37,787 nt of DNA from IDS-8 sp035304285. GTDB lineage: Bacteria > Pseudomonadota > Gammaproteobacteria > Steroidobacterales > Woeseiaceae. Shown here piece by piece: positions 15,774 to 22,921 of this stretch. Location of the stretch: the NCBI GenBank assembly GCA_035304285.1, contig DATGQI010000013.1, positions 1-37,787 of the forward strand, read 5' to 3'. The first letter of the stretch is position 1; each line of letters starts with the position of its first letter. The notes below the pieces were generated by a model. The model was not told where the DNA came from. It made no database searches and was given only the letters and a program-made list of their open reading frames with translations. Both the position numbers and the translations under genes were made by a program.

Positions 15774-16708
15774 GGCTTGCGAAACTTCAGGGTCATCCTG
15801 TTCGACTCGCCGATATCCTCCATCTGCCTGTGTAGGTCCGGGTCCTCGCTACTGGTGCCGTAGCTCGGCGGCAGGCGCCATACCTTGTCTGCTTCCGTGG
15901 GCTGGTCTTTCGGGTTCTCGTTTATGTCGCTTTCTTCCACGAACTCGAAGCCGGCCTCGGTCATGCGATCGATGACATATTGTTTCTTGAGGTATCCACT
16001 CTCGCCCATCGACCAGTCGTCCGGCATGTCGGGCCGCGCTTCGTGCTGTACCACGCCTGCGATACCGCCCGGCTTGAGCACGCGGAAGGCGTCGCCCAGC
16101 GCGGTAGAAAGATAGCCGCCCTGTTCATCGAAGCGCGCGAGGTTGTGCAGCGCCCGGATGAACAGCACCACGTCCGCCTGCCCTTCCAGCTCCGCGGGCA
16201 TCGAGCCGAAGTCGAACGCATCGACGGACGCGCCACCACCGGCCTCCCACGCTTCAACTTCCTCCGGCCAGTCGTCTCTCCAGGTCCTCATCGAGGCGGT
16301 GAAGTCGGCATCGGTGTAACCCATAAGTGGCCACATGTCCTGGTGGTAGTTGGCGCCGATCAGCCGGCCGTCCCCGCCGAGGTAGGGCACGAGGATCTGG
16401 GTGTACCAGCCCGCGCCCGGCAGCGCTTCGACCACGGTCATGCCTGGCTCGATACCGAAGAATTCGATCGTTTCCTTCGGGTGCCGGTACTGGTAGCGGG
16501 CGCTGAACTCCTCCGGCTTGCCTTCCAGGACGGTCTGAAGGTATTCCGATGCATCCTGCGGCTCAGGCGTCTGCGCCGGTGCCGGCTGCGGATCCCGCAC
16601 CTCCGGGGGAGGAGGAGCCGTCTCCGGCTCAGGCGGCGGCGCGGGTTCGCAACCGAGGAGTACCAGCGAAAAAACCAGGGTGCTAACGAGGGCAGTAACC
16701 TTTTTCAT
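15767..16708 (-). CDS. Lipoprotein class I SAM-dependent methyltransferase, paralogue 2
   Basis: Paralogue of the protein at 9956-10915: the same order of motifs (PGMTVVEALPGAGWY, GDGRLIGANY, FIRALHNLARF, VLKPGGIAGVVQHE) and the same C-terminal RLPPSY...GESNRMTLKFRKP. The N-terminus has a canonical lipobox LLGC with Glu at +2 and a Pro/Glu-rich tether. ATG 16708 is preceded by GAGGAGACTGGTG; the 11-codon extension upstream lacks such a site. The TAG stop lies in a REP copy. Two such anchored methyltransferases within 7 kb suggest an old tandem or segmental duplication. The methyl acceptor and the source of SAM are unknown. Confidence 0.8.
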   Translation of the reverse strand: MKKVTALVSTLVFSLVLLGCEPAPPPEPETAPPPPEVRDPQPAPAQTPEPQDASEYLQTVLEGKPEEFSARYQYRHPKETIEFFGIEPGMTVVEALPGAGWYTQILVPYLGGDGRLIGANYHQDMWPLMGYTDADFTASMRTWRDDWPEEVEAWEAGGGASVDAFDFGSMPAELEGQADVVLFIRALHNLARFDEQGGYLSTALGDAFRVLKPGGIAGVVQHEARPDMPDDWSMGESGYLKKQYVIDRMTEAGFEFVEESDINENPKDQPTEADKVWRLPPSYGTSSEDPDLHRQMEDIGESNRMTLKFRKPM

Positions 16709-16826
16709 CACCAGTCTCCTCAGGGCATGGGGCAGGGGCATGGATCGGACATGATTGTTACCTCGCGAGACACTCGAGCGGCGAGCCGCGACACGCGGGC
16801 GCGAGTCATCACATGGTACCCGGGAT

Positions 16827-17219
16827 TCACGTCACGTCGACAATTACCGCCCGGCCGCCCTGCCTCTCGAGTTCGATCAACAAAGGCTCGCCGGCGGCCT
16901 TGTCAAGAATGTAAGTTCTTGGCGTGTCGACATAACGCCTGTGGTAGCTCGTGCCGTGGCTGGACACCGTCTCCGTGCCGCTCGCGTCGTAGCACCAGAT
17001 AACGATGGCGCCGGCGTCGTCCACCTGCACCTTGTAGCTCGCCACGCACTCCCCTTCCTTTGAAGGAGTCCGATGCACCACCATTGCTCTCTCGCCATTG
17101 GTGTTGCCCAGCCTCTTCGAGCCCTCTTCCAGGTCGTAGGCGAGGCGCGTTGCCGCGTCGCTGAAGCAGCCTGCGAGCAGCAGGAACGGGGTAAGGGAAA
17201 GCACTTTACGTACGGTCAT
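16827..17219 (-). CDS. Small lipoprotein of unknown function
   Basis: I do not recognise the family. The 130-residue protein has a basic N-terminus (MTVRKVLSL), a hydrophobic core and the lipobox LAGC (Cys at about 18, Phe at +2). The mature part is mixed alpha/beta with Cys residues near 58 and 76 (ECVAS and WCYD), spaced to allow a disulfide, and ends in a charged stretch (IELERQGGRAVIVDV). It is divergently transcribed from the BON-SRPBCC gene across a 178-base region that holds the sigma-54 promoter. Confidence 0.7.
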   Translation of the reverse strand: MTVRKVLSLTPFLLLAGCFSDAATRLAYDLEEGSKRLGNTNGERAMVVHRTPSKEGECVASYKVQVDDAGAIVIWCYDASGTETVSSHGTSYHRRYVDTPRTYILDKAAGEPLLIELERQGGRAVIVDVT

Positions 17220-17306
17220 ATGAGCCAGGCGACATGCGGCATATCAATGGTTAGACGAGGTGGCGTGAAGATACCAAACCATACGAACGAAAGGGCGCGC
17301 ATTCTT

Positions 17307-17323
17307 CTGGCACGACTCTTGCT
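17307..17323 (+). promoter_or_regulatory. Sigma-54 (RpoN) promoter
   Basis: The sequence CTGGCACGACTCTTGCT fits the sigma-54 consensus YTGGCACGRNNNTTGCW at every defined base. The -24 GG is at 17309-17310 and the -12 GC at 17321-17322, the required 12-base phase. The predicted start is near 17334, about 64 bases before the ATG at 17398. Sigma-54 promoters need an enhancer-binding activator; none is encoded in the window, and no clear activator palindrome was identified upstream. Confidence 0.75.
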
Positions 17324-17397
17324 GGATTTTCCCTATCCACCGTCATCCCGGAGCAGCCTTGAGGTTTGCTTCTCACCTGATTCGAGCGAGGAATGCC

Positions 17398-18654
17398 ATG
17401 AACAACCCGATGAAAACTTTATTCGCGACCGGACTGGGCGCAGCGGCGATGTACTACCTCGACCCCGCGCGCGGCCGTTACCGGCGCGCGCTGGTGCGTG
17501 ACCAGCTCGTCCACGGCGGCCACAAGGCGAAGCACGGTGTGAGCGTCGTCGGACGCGATACCCGCAATCGCACCATGGGGCTTGGGGCGAGACTGCGTTC
17601 GCTGCTCGATCGCGGACAACCTGAGGATACGGTGCTGGTGGAGCGGGTACGCGCATGCCTGGGGCGGGTGGTGAGCCATCCGCATTCGATCAAGGTGGAG
17701 GCTAACGATGGCGTCGTGACGTTATCCGGCCTGATTCTCGAACAGGAAGTGCCGCTGCTCATCGACTGCGCGCTCGGCGTGCCCGGCGTTCGCGACCTGA
17801 AGAACCAGCTGGATGCCCGCGCCGAGGCCGGCGACGTGCCGGGCCTGCAGGGAACGCCGCGCCAGCGCCCCGGCACGCGACCCGCCTTCCTGCAGTCGAA
17901 CTGGTCGCCGACGGCTCGCGCCGCCGCAGGAGTCGGCGGCCTCTACGCCATGGTCCACGGCTTTCGCCAGCGCGACAGCGTCGGTACGCTCACCGGAGCA
18001 GCCGGCATGCTCGTCCTGACGCGCGCCATCACGAACCTGGAGATGCGACGCCTGTTCGGCATCGGCGTGCCGCGGCACGCCGTCGACATCCAGAAAAGCA
18101 TCCGCATTAACGCGCCGGTGCAAAAGGTCTTCGAACTCTGGGACAACTTCGAGAACTTCCCGCTGTTCATGACCCATGTGCGGCACGTGCGGCGCATCAA
18201 GGCCGGCGAGGACAAGGAGCGATGGCGATGGGGCGTCACGGGGCCGACGGGCACCGAGCTGGAATTCGATTCCACCGTCACCGCTCGCGAAGAGAACCGG
18301 CTGATCGCCTGGCGCACCGTGGGCGAGGCCTTCGTGCATCACGCGGGAAAGGTTCATTTCCAGGACAACGCCGACGGCTCGACCACCGTCGATATCAAGA
18401 TGGTTTACAACCCCGTTGCGGGCGCGGTGGGACATGCCATTGCGCGGTTGTTCGGGACGGACCCGAAACACCAGATGGACGACGACCTGCTGCGGGTGAA
18501 GAGCTTCCTCGAGACCGGCAAGCTGCCTCGGGACGCGGCCGGGCAAGGCATGGAAGTGCCACCCGCACTGAAGGAGATTGCGCGGGAGCATGGCGCAGGA
18601 GGAAACGGCGCGGGGCAGCAGGGAGGGGAACGCGAACGCGTGCGTCCGGGGTGA
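17398..18654 (+). CDS. BON-domain and SRPBCC-domain membrane-associated protein
   Basis: The N-terminal segment TLFATGLGAAAMYYLDP (7-23) is a short hydrophobic anchor followed by a very basic stretch. A BON domain spans about residues 75-140 (VRACLG, VTLSG, VPGVRDLKNQL), a fold linked to membrane or phospholipid binding. After a Gly/Ala-rich hydrophobic linker (about 168-212) an SRPBCC/polyketide-cyclase-like domain runs from about 230 to 375, with DIQKSIRINAPVQKVFELW at its start. The tail is Gly/Gln/Arg-rich and disordered. ATG 17398 has GAGG upstream and homologous proteins start at this hydrophobic segment. A stress-related envelope role is inferred only from the domains and the sigma-54 promoter. 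Confidence 0.85.
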   Translation: MNNPMKTLFATGLGAAAMYYLDPARGRYRRALVRDQLVHGGHKAKHGVSVVGRDTRNRTMGLGARLRSLLDRGQPEDTVLVERVRACLGRVVSHPHSIKVEANDGVVTLSGLILEQEVPLLIDCALGVPGVRDLKNQLDARAEAGDVPGLQGTPRQRPGTRPAFLQSNWSPTARAAAGVGGLYAMVHGFRQRDSVGTLTGAAGMLVLTRAITNLEMRRLFGIGVPRHAVDIQKSIRINAPVQKVFELWDNFENFPLFMTHVRHVRRIKAGEDKERWRWGVTGPTGTELEFDSTVTAREENRLIAWRTVGEAFVHHAGKVHFQDNADGSTTVDIKMVYNPVAGAVGHAIARLFGTDPKHQMDDDLLRVKSFLETGKLPRDAAGQGMEVPPALKEIAREHGAGGNGAGQQGGERERVRPG

Positions 18655-18667
18655 TACACCTCCCAGG

Positions 18668-18698
18668 TTGGCCAACCGCACCTCCCTGCGGCTATATT
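18668..18698 (+). promoter_or_regulatory. Probable promoter of mtnB and its upstream ORF
   Basis: TTGGCC at 18668-18673 and TATATT at 18693-18698 (five of six -10 bases) are 19 bases apart. The start of transcription would fall at about 18705-18707, exactly at an ATG. The spacing is longer than ideal, so the -35 assignment is weaker than the -10. Confidence 0.45.
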
Positions 18699-18706
18699 GG
18701 CAGGCC

Positions 18707-18751
18707 ATGCGAAAATCACTCCTGACCAAACCGGCGATTCTCACACCGTGA
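18707..18751 (+). CDS. Upstream 14-codon ORF coupled to mtnB
   Basis: ATG 18707 opens a frame encoding MRKSLLTKPAILTP and ends at TGA 18749-18751, which overlaps the mtnB GTG (18748-18750) as GTGA. The ATG lies eight bases after the TATATT box, so its message would be essentially leaderless. Since mtnB has no ribosome site of its own, ribosomes ending this ORF may restart on mtnB. There is no run of Met codons to suggest attenuation. The peptide itself may have no function. Confidence 0.4.
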   Translation: MRKSLLTKPAILTP

Positions 18752-19380
18752 GCGTCGAGGTACTCCAGCAGCCCTGCCTTGCCGAGGCGCAGGCGCTCTG
18801 CGAGGTCGCGCGCCTGTTCGGCGAACGGCAGTGGTGTCTTGCGACCGGCGGCAATTTTTCCGTCCGGATCGACAAGGCGCGTTGCCTCATCACGAAATCC
18901 GGTACTGACAAGTCGCTACTGTCGGTCGACGATCTCATGGTCTGTGACCTCAATGGGACGCCGGCCGATGTTTCGTTCAAACCGTCCGCCGAGACGGCCT
19001 TGCATACCTGTCTCTACAAGCTCGACGAGCGCATCGCTTCCGTGCTTCACACGCATTCGGTCATCTCCACGGTCATTTCCCGCGCCGAATACTCCGACCT
19101 CGTCATCCGGGGTTTCGAGATGCAGAAATCGATCGACGGCGTGAAGTCGCACGACGAGCGGCTCATCCTGCCGATACTGGAGAACACGCAGGACATCGCG
19201 CAGCTGGCGAAGACCGTGCGCGAGCGATATGCGCTGGGGCACATGCGCGCTTACGGGTTCCTCGTCCGCGGTCACGGCCTTTATGCCTGGGGCGAGACGC
19301 TCGACGCCGCAAAACGCCACGTCGAGGGACTCGAATTCCTGCTGTCCTGCAAGTGGCAGGAGCGTCTGCTGGACCAATGA
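18748..19380 (+). CDS. mtnB: Methylthioribulose-1-phosphate dehydratase
   Basis: Zinc class II aldolase-like enzyme of methionine salvage that dehydrates 5-methylthioribulose 1-phosphate to the diketone substrate of MtnC. Visible elements are GGNFSVR (34-40), KSGTDKS (50-56), KPSAETALH with the catalytic Glu near 82, the zinc pair HTH at 101-103 and a late VRGHGLYAWG third zinc His. From GTG 18748 it has 210 residues, the usual length. The in-frame TTG at 18697 is rejected because it lies inside the -10 box. The TGA overlaps the mtnC ATG (ATGA). The earlier enzymes MtnP/MtnN and MtnA are not in the window. Confidence 0.93.
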   Translation: MSVEVLQQPCLAEAQALCEVARLFGERQWCLATGGNFSVRIDKARCLITKSGTDKSLLSVDDLMVCDLNGTPADVSFKPSAETALHTCLYKLDERIASVLHTHSVISTVISRAEYSDLVIRGFEMQKSIDGVKSHDERLILPILENTQDIAQLAKTVRERYALGHMRAYGFLVRGHGLYAWGETLDAAKRHVEGLEFLLSCKWQERLLDQ

Positions 19381-20057
19381 TCAGCATCAAGGCCATCGTC
19401 ACCGACATCGAGGGCACGACCAGTTCCATAGGCTTCGTGCACGAAGTCCTGTTCCCCTATGCCGCCAGGAATCTTCCGCGTTTCGTGCGAGAGCATGCGA
19501 ACGATCCTGAGGTCGCCGCATTGCTGCAGGACGCAGGCGCGGAAGCCGGCGAAACCGATGCGGATGTCGAGCGCGTGGTCGCTATCCTGCTGCAATGGAT
19601 CGCCGAAGACCGGAAAGCGACGCCGCTCAAGACGCTGCAAGGCCTCGTCTGGGAGCAGGGCTACCGCAGCGGCGACTTCTCAGGCCACGTTTACGCTGAC
19701 ACCGCGCCGGCAATGCGGCGCTGGTCCGACCGGGGCGCGCGCATCTTCATCTATTCGAGCGGTTCGGTGAAGGCGCAGAAACTGCTGTTCGGTCACAGTG
19801 ACGCCGGCGATCTCACGCCGCTCATCGATGGCTATTTCGATACGCACATCGGCAACAAGCGCGAGACCGCGTCCTATCGCGCAATAGCAGAACAGGTTGG
19901 CCTGCCCGCGGAGCAGATCCTGTTCCTCTCCGATACGCCGGAAGAACTGGACGCCGCCGCCGACGCCGGCATGAAAACCATGCAGCTCGCCCGCGATGAA
20001 GCCGTGCAGTCGAGCCGGCACCCGGTCGCACGAGATTTCGACGAGGTGGTGATCTAG
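19377..20057 (+). CDS. mtnC: Enolase-phosphatase E1 (acireductone synthase)
   Basis: HAD-superfamily enzyme that enolises and dephosphorylates the MtnB product to acireductone. HAD motif I reads VTDIEGTTSSIGFVH with D10 and E12, the Asp-x-Glu arrangement of MtnC. A mid-protein IYSSGSVKAQK is motif II, and ILFLSDTPEELDAA near the end is motif IV. The 226-residue length is normal. ATG 19377 overlaps the mtnB stop. The gene ends VVI-TAG within a 15-base tandem duplication that repeats the last codons, so the present TAG may have shortened or fixed the C-terminus; read-through would add only 12 residues. Confidence 0.95.
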   Translation: MISIKAIVTDIEGTTSSIGFVHEVLFPYAARNLPRFVREHANDPEVAALLQDAGAEAGETDADVERVVAILLQWIAEDRKATPLKTLQGLVWEQGYRSGDFSGHVYADTAPAMRRWSDRGARIFIYSSGSVKAQKLLFGHSDAGDLTPLIDGYFDTHIGNKRETASYRAIAEQVGLPAEQILFLSDTPEELDAAADAGMKTMQLARDEAVQSSRHPVARDFDEVVI

Positions 20058-20075
20058 GACGTGGTGATCTCGGAC
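20046..20075 (+). repeat. 15-base tandem duplication at the mtnC stop
   Basis: GTGGTGATCT-A-GGAC (20046-20060) is followed by GTGGTGATCT-C-GGAC (20061-20075). The single difference, A versus C, makes TAG in the first copy and TCG in the second. The second copy supplies the GGACA that may act as the mtnD -35 element. Confidence 0.85.
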
Positions 20076-20099
20076 AGTGTTCTCCTGCCCTGTTAGAAT
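20071..20099 (+). promoter_or_regulatory. Probable mtnD promoter giving a leaderless message
   Basis: CGGACA (four of six -35 bases) at 20071-20076 is 17 bases from TAGAAT (five of six -10 bases) at 20094-20099. Transcription would begin about seven bases later, at or next to the mtnD ATG (20106). No ribosome site precedes that ATG, consistent with a leaderless transcript. Confidence 0.45.
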
Positions 20100-20105
20100 T
20101 CCGCC

Positions 20106-20651
20106 ATGAGTCGCCTGAGCGTTTATAACGAGTCGCAGCCGGACCGCCCGCTGGTCGAGACCAACGACTTTGAACGCATCGCCTCAGAGCTTGGCGCAGC
20201 AGGCATCCAGTTCGAGCGCTGGGAAGCGGGCCAGGACCTGCCGGACGATGCCGATTCCGACACCATCATCGCCGCCTATCGCAACGAGATCGACCGGCTG
20301 ATCGAGGAGCGTGGCTACAAGACCTTCGACGTCGTCAGCATGACGCCGGACCACCCCGACAAAGACGCCTTTCGCGGCAAGTTCCTGGAAGAACACACGC
20401 ATAGCGAGGACGAAGTGCGCTTTTTCGTGCGGGGACAGGGCCTTTTCGTCATTCACGTCGACGGCAAGGTCTACTCGATGCTGTGCGAGCGCGACGACCT
20501 CATCTCGGTTCCCGCAAACACCCGTCACTGGTTCGATATGGGACCAAACCCGAGCTTCACCGCCATCCGCGTGTTCAACAACCCCGAAGGATGGGTGGCG
20601 AAGTTCACCGGGGACAAGATCGCCGCGCGATTCCCGCTGCTCTCCAACTAG
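20106..20651 (+). CDS. mtnD: Acireductone dioxygenase
   Basis: Cupin metalloenzyme that oxidises acireductone to the 2-keto acid of methionine plus formate (Fe form), or off-pathway with CO (Ni form). The metal ligands are visible as H97, H99 and E103 in EEHTHSEDEVRFF, with the fourth at H141 (NTRHWFDMG). The 181-residue length matches bacterial enzymes. It follows mtnC after 48 bases but probably also has its own promoter. The stop TAG overlaps the first base of a UUCG-loop hairpin. Methionine regeneration needs an additional transaminase not seen here. Confidence 0.96.
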   Translation: MSRLSVYNESQPDRPLVETNDFERIASELGAAGIQFERWEAGQDLPDDADSDTIIAAYRNEIDRLIEERGYKTFDVVSMTPDHPDKDAFRGKFLEEHTHSEDEVRFFVRGQGLFVIHVDGKVYSMLCERDDLISVPANTRHWFDMGPNPSFTAIRVFNNPEGWVAKFTGDKIAARFPLLSN

Positions 20652-20670
20652 TTGCAGTTTCGACTGCAAC
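20651..20670 (+). other. Hairpin with UUCG loop after mtnD
   Basis: GTTGCAGT-TTCG-ACTGCAAC is a perfect eight-base-pair stem with a UUCG tetraloop in RNA. It begins at the last base of the mtnD stop. No T-tract follows, so an intrinsic terminator is unlikely; an RNA-stabilising 3' element or the remains of a terminator fit better. Confidence 0.6.
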
Positions 20671-20759
20671 CGGGCGTCGCCCAATGGAGACACTTGTTCC
20701 ATCCCTGATTCGAGTGCAAGTTAACCCTCTTGCTCAAATACAAGGTGGAGGGAGTTGAT

Positions 20760-21320
20760 ATGTTTGAACGCGGTAAGAGAGATGAAGGCCCAGGAGAGCG
20801 CGCGGATTTCGCGTCTGCCCCGCCGCAGCGCAGCCAGGCTCCGGCAACCCCGAAGCCAAGCCAGAACGGCGAATGCGCGGTGATCGGGCGATCGATCCAG
20901 ATCAATGGCGACGTCCGCGGCGATGAAGATCTTCGCATTGAAGGTGACATCAGCGGCACGGTGCAACTCAAGAACAGCAACCTGACGATAGGCACTGAAG
21001 GAAAGGTTCGGGCCGATGTCTACGCGCGCTCCATCACCGTCTACGGCACGACGGAAGGCGACCTGTACGCAACGGAGCGGGTCAACGTGCACATCAACGC
21101 GCAGGTGCGCGGCAACATAACGGCGCCAAAGGTCGGCATCGAGGAAGGCGCGAAGTTCAAGGGCTCCATCGAGATGGACCAGGACGCCGTCGACCAGGCG
21201 CTCGGCAAAGCGAACATGCAGGGGGCCGCGAGTCAGTCGAACAAGGCCCCTGACAACAAGGGAGCCGCACCGAAAGCCGTTAAGGAAGCGAGCTTGAGCC
21301 GTCCCACCGGAGCCGGGTAA
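20760..21320 (+). CDS. Bactofilin family cytoskeletal protein
   Basis: Bactofilins polymerise without nucleotide into filaments that recruit cell-wall enzymes or position envelope structures. A disordered, charged N-terminus (1-38) leads to the beta-helix domain (about 42-145), recognisable from IGRSIQINGDVRGDEDLRIEG, VYARSITVYG and RGNITAPKVGIEEGAKFKG. The tail is Ala/Lys/Gln-rich. ATG 20760 has GGAGGGAG six bases upstream; a TTG at 20730 is weaker. The 186 residues are typical. A methyltransferase-like gene follows nine bases later. No peptidase M23 gene, a frequent partner, is adjacent. Confidence 0.94.
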   Translation: MFERGKRDEGPGERADFASAPPQRSQAPATPKPSQNGECAVIGRSIQINGDVRGDEDLRIEGDISGTVQLKNSNLTIGTEGKVRADVYARSITVYGTTEGDLYATERVNVHINAQVRGNITAPKVGIEEGAKFKGSIEMDQDAVDQALGKANMQGAASQSNKAPDNKGAAPKAVKEASLSRPTGAG

Positions 21321-21328
21321 CGGCCTTG

Positions 21329-21961
21329 ATGTCGTCAATGGGCCGCGCGACGGCCCGGGCGCCAATCGAGAAAACGGAGGCGCTGAAGGCACCCCTGTTC
21401 CGCTCCCTGGTGGAGCAACTCGACGGAGCCGGACGCCGTCACATCCTCGACCTCGGCGCGGCATCGACGCCGATGCTGTCCGTGCTCGGCCGGTGCCGCT
21501 GCCGCGTGGAAATCGCGGACATTGCGTCCGACGACGGGATCGGTCGCATGAACATCGAAGAGGCGACGCGCGAGGAACTCGCCGCGATTGCGGAATCACT
21601 GCTGCCCGCGCACCCGGGCGATGACGATGACGCACTGGACCTGGTGTTCTGCTGGGACCTGCCGAACTACCTGAAGCCGAAAGCCCTCTCGGCCCTGATG
21701 AATGCGATCGCCGCGCGCGCGCGCCGCGGCGCCATCGCTCACGCACTCGTAGTCTATTCCGAGCGCACCATGCCGGAGCGCCCGGGACGTTTCGTGCCGA
21801 CCGAAGACATCATGCTCGTCAACCGCGGCGGCTCGACCTCCGAGATTGCAGCCCCACGATATTCACCCGATGACCTGCGCCGGATCATGGGCAGCTTCGC
21901 TATCGACCGCGCGATGCTGCTGGCAAACGGCATGCAGGAGTTTTTATTCCGGCTTCAGTAG
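21329..21961 (+). CDS. Methyltransferase-like protein of unknown function
   Basis: The motif HILDLGAASTPML at about 37-49 resembles SAM-binding motif I (hhDLGxxxG-type with a changed Gly pattern). DALDLVFCWDLPNYL at about 101-115 looks like motif IV, with a conserved acidic-aromatic pair, followed by two helices and a beta hairpin, as in class I methyltransferases. The Gly-rich loop is poor (GAAST), so a non-catalytic fold is possible. The start may be TTG 21326 or ATG 21329. Its closeness to the bactofilin gene suggests one transcript. The TAG stop comes from a REP-like half-element. Confidence 0.6.
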   Translation: MSSMGRATARAPIEKTEALKAPLFRSLVEQLDGAGRRHILDLGAASTPMLSVLGRCRCRVEIADIASDDGIGRMNIEEATREELAAIAESLLPAHPGDDDDALDLVFCWDLPNYLKPKALSALMNAIAARARRGAIAHALVVYSERTMPERPGRFVPTEDIMLVNRGGSTSEIAAPRYSPDDLRRIMGSFAIDRAMLLANGMQEFLFRLQ

Positions 21962-21976
21962 GAACCCGTCCTACGT
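21955..21976. repeat. Solitary REP-like half-element F overlapping a stop codon
   Basis: TTCAGTAGGAACCCGTCCTACG differs at two positions from the inverted repeat form CTGTAGGAGCCCGTCCTACG. It provides TAG 21959-21961 of the methyltransferase-like gene. The preceding TTTTTATTCCGG also resembles the conserved repeat flank. Confidence 0.7.
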
Positions 21977-22007
21977 CCTGCAGGGCACGATCCGAACAAG
22001 CAGCGGC

Positions 22008-22036
22008 TTGACATGTTTCCACAACCCGCATAGTTT
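22008..22036 (+). promoter_or_regulatory. Sigma-70 promoter of the exported-protein operon
   Basis: A perfect TTGACA at 22008-22013 is exactly 17 bases from TAGTTT at 22031-22036 (three of six -10 bases, including the key first A and last T). The predicted start near 22043 leaves a leader of about 300 bases before the ATG at 22345. Confidence 0.5.
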
Positions 22037-22042
22037 TGTAGC

Positions 22043-22344
22043 CGACGCGAAGCGTGGGAAATTCTCCCCACGTGGCGCTCGCTTAACAGCAGAACTAAAA
22101 GCTTACAACCAGCACCTCCGACCTGCCCCTCCCATGGGTGACCGCGAGCCCCGTTCGCGCTCCATGATCGCCTGTCCGAGCTTGCTCTCCTGCCTGTTCT
22201 AGCACTGATCCCCCTTTTTGCTACAGGCTGATGCAGCCGCCGGGTCGCTTTGCCAACTGACGCCCCGTGCGCCGGTGAAATGAAGTAACTAAAACCGAAA
22301 AAACCAGCGAAAAAGAACAGCAACGAACATAAGGGAGACTTTTC
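22043..22344 (+). other. Long structured 5' leader, no gene seen
   Basis: This 302-base stretch has no convincing ORF. It begins with a stem CGTGGG (22053-22058) paired to CCCACG (22067-22072), extended by GCG/CGC across an internal loop (22047-22079). Further on, GCCTGT and ACAGGC around 22193-22228 can pair around a C5T5 run. An A-rich unstructured part with AAGGGAGA precedes the ATG. I compared it by eye with c-di-GMP, cobalamin and SAM riboswitch cores and found no match. Confidence 0.4.
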
Positions 22345-22908
22345 ATGTACCTGAAGATACCCGGCCTGTTGGCCGCAGCGCTGCTTGCGGCCTGCGTCAT
22401 CCAGTCCGCACACGCTACCGCCGTGCTGCAGATGTCCCTTGATGAGTTGACCTCCCGCGCCGACCGCGTCTTTCGCGGCAGCGTGATGTCGGTCGAGCCC
22501 GGCACCACGGAAGTCGGCGGCGGGACGCTGTCAACGGTGGTCTACGAAGTGCTCGTGGAGGAGCAGTTCAAAGGCAACTATCCGTCTGCCGACGGCAAGA
22601 CCATCGTGACGATCACCATGGTCGGCAGCATGAAACGGGACGATACAACTGTGAACGGCCAGCGGCGCCTGAGCACGCTGCCCGAACTGCCGGAACTCAA
22701 CGTGGGCGAGGAGTATGTGCTCTTCACCACCAGGCCGAGCGCGGTGGGACTCTCCACTACTGTCGGCTTGGGCCAGGGCGCCTTCAAGATTTTCATATCG
22801 GAGGACGGCGAGGAACTCGCGGTTAACGAACTGGATAATGCGGGCCTGTTCAACGGCCCGGTGACCTACACGCAGCTGGCCAGCGCAATCCGCGCTGAGC
22901 TGAACTAG
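22345..22908 (+). CDS. Exported protein of unknown function
   Basis: The family is not one I can name. The N-terminus MYLKIPGLLAAALLAAC is a signal peptide that can be read two ways: lipobox LAAC with Cys17, or Sec cleavage after AHA at about 24. The mature 160 residues start with SLDELTSRADRVFRGSV, and the rest looks beta-rich, with VGEEYVLFT and GLGQGAFKI. Similar small proteins occur beside matrixin-like proteases, which fits the next gene 13 bases downstream. AAGGGAGA lies upstream of ATG 22345. It could be a chaperone, inhibitor or cofactor for the metalloprotease; this is inference. Confidence 0.75.
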   Translation: MYLKIPGLLAAALLAACVIQSAHATAVLQMSLDELTSRADRVFRGSVMSVEPGTTEVGGGTLSTVVYEVLVEEQFKGNYPSADGKTIVTITMVGSMKRDDTTVNGQRRLSTLPELPELNVGEEYVLFTTRPSAVGLSTTVGLGQGAFKIFISEDGEELAVNELDNAGLFNGPVTYTQLASAIRAELN

Positions 22909-22921
22909 GAGGGGCACCGTG

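Noticed and set aside
18697..18747. TTG 18697 as the mtnB start
   Set aside because: The codon lies inside the TATATT -10 box and the extra 17 residues are not found in the family.
20651..20670. Intrinsic terminator after mtnD
   Set aside because: The stem is good but no T-run follows.
22043..22344. c-di-GMP, cobalamin or SAM riboswitch
   Set aside because: No core motif of these classes could be matched by eye; only simple stems were seen.
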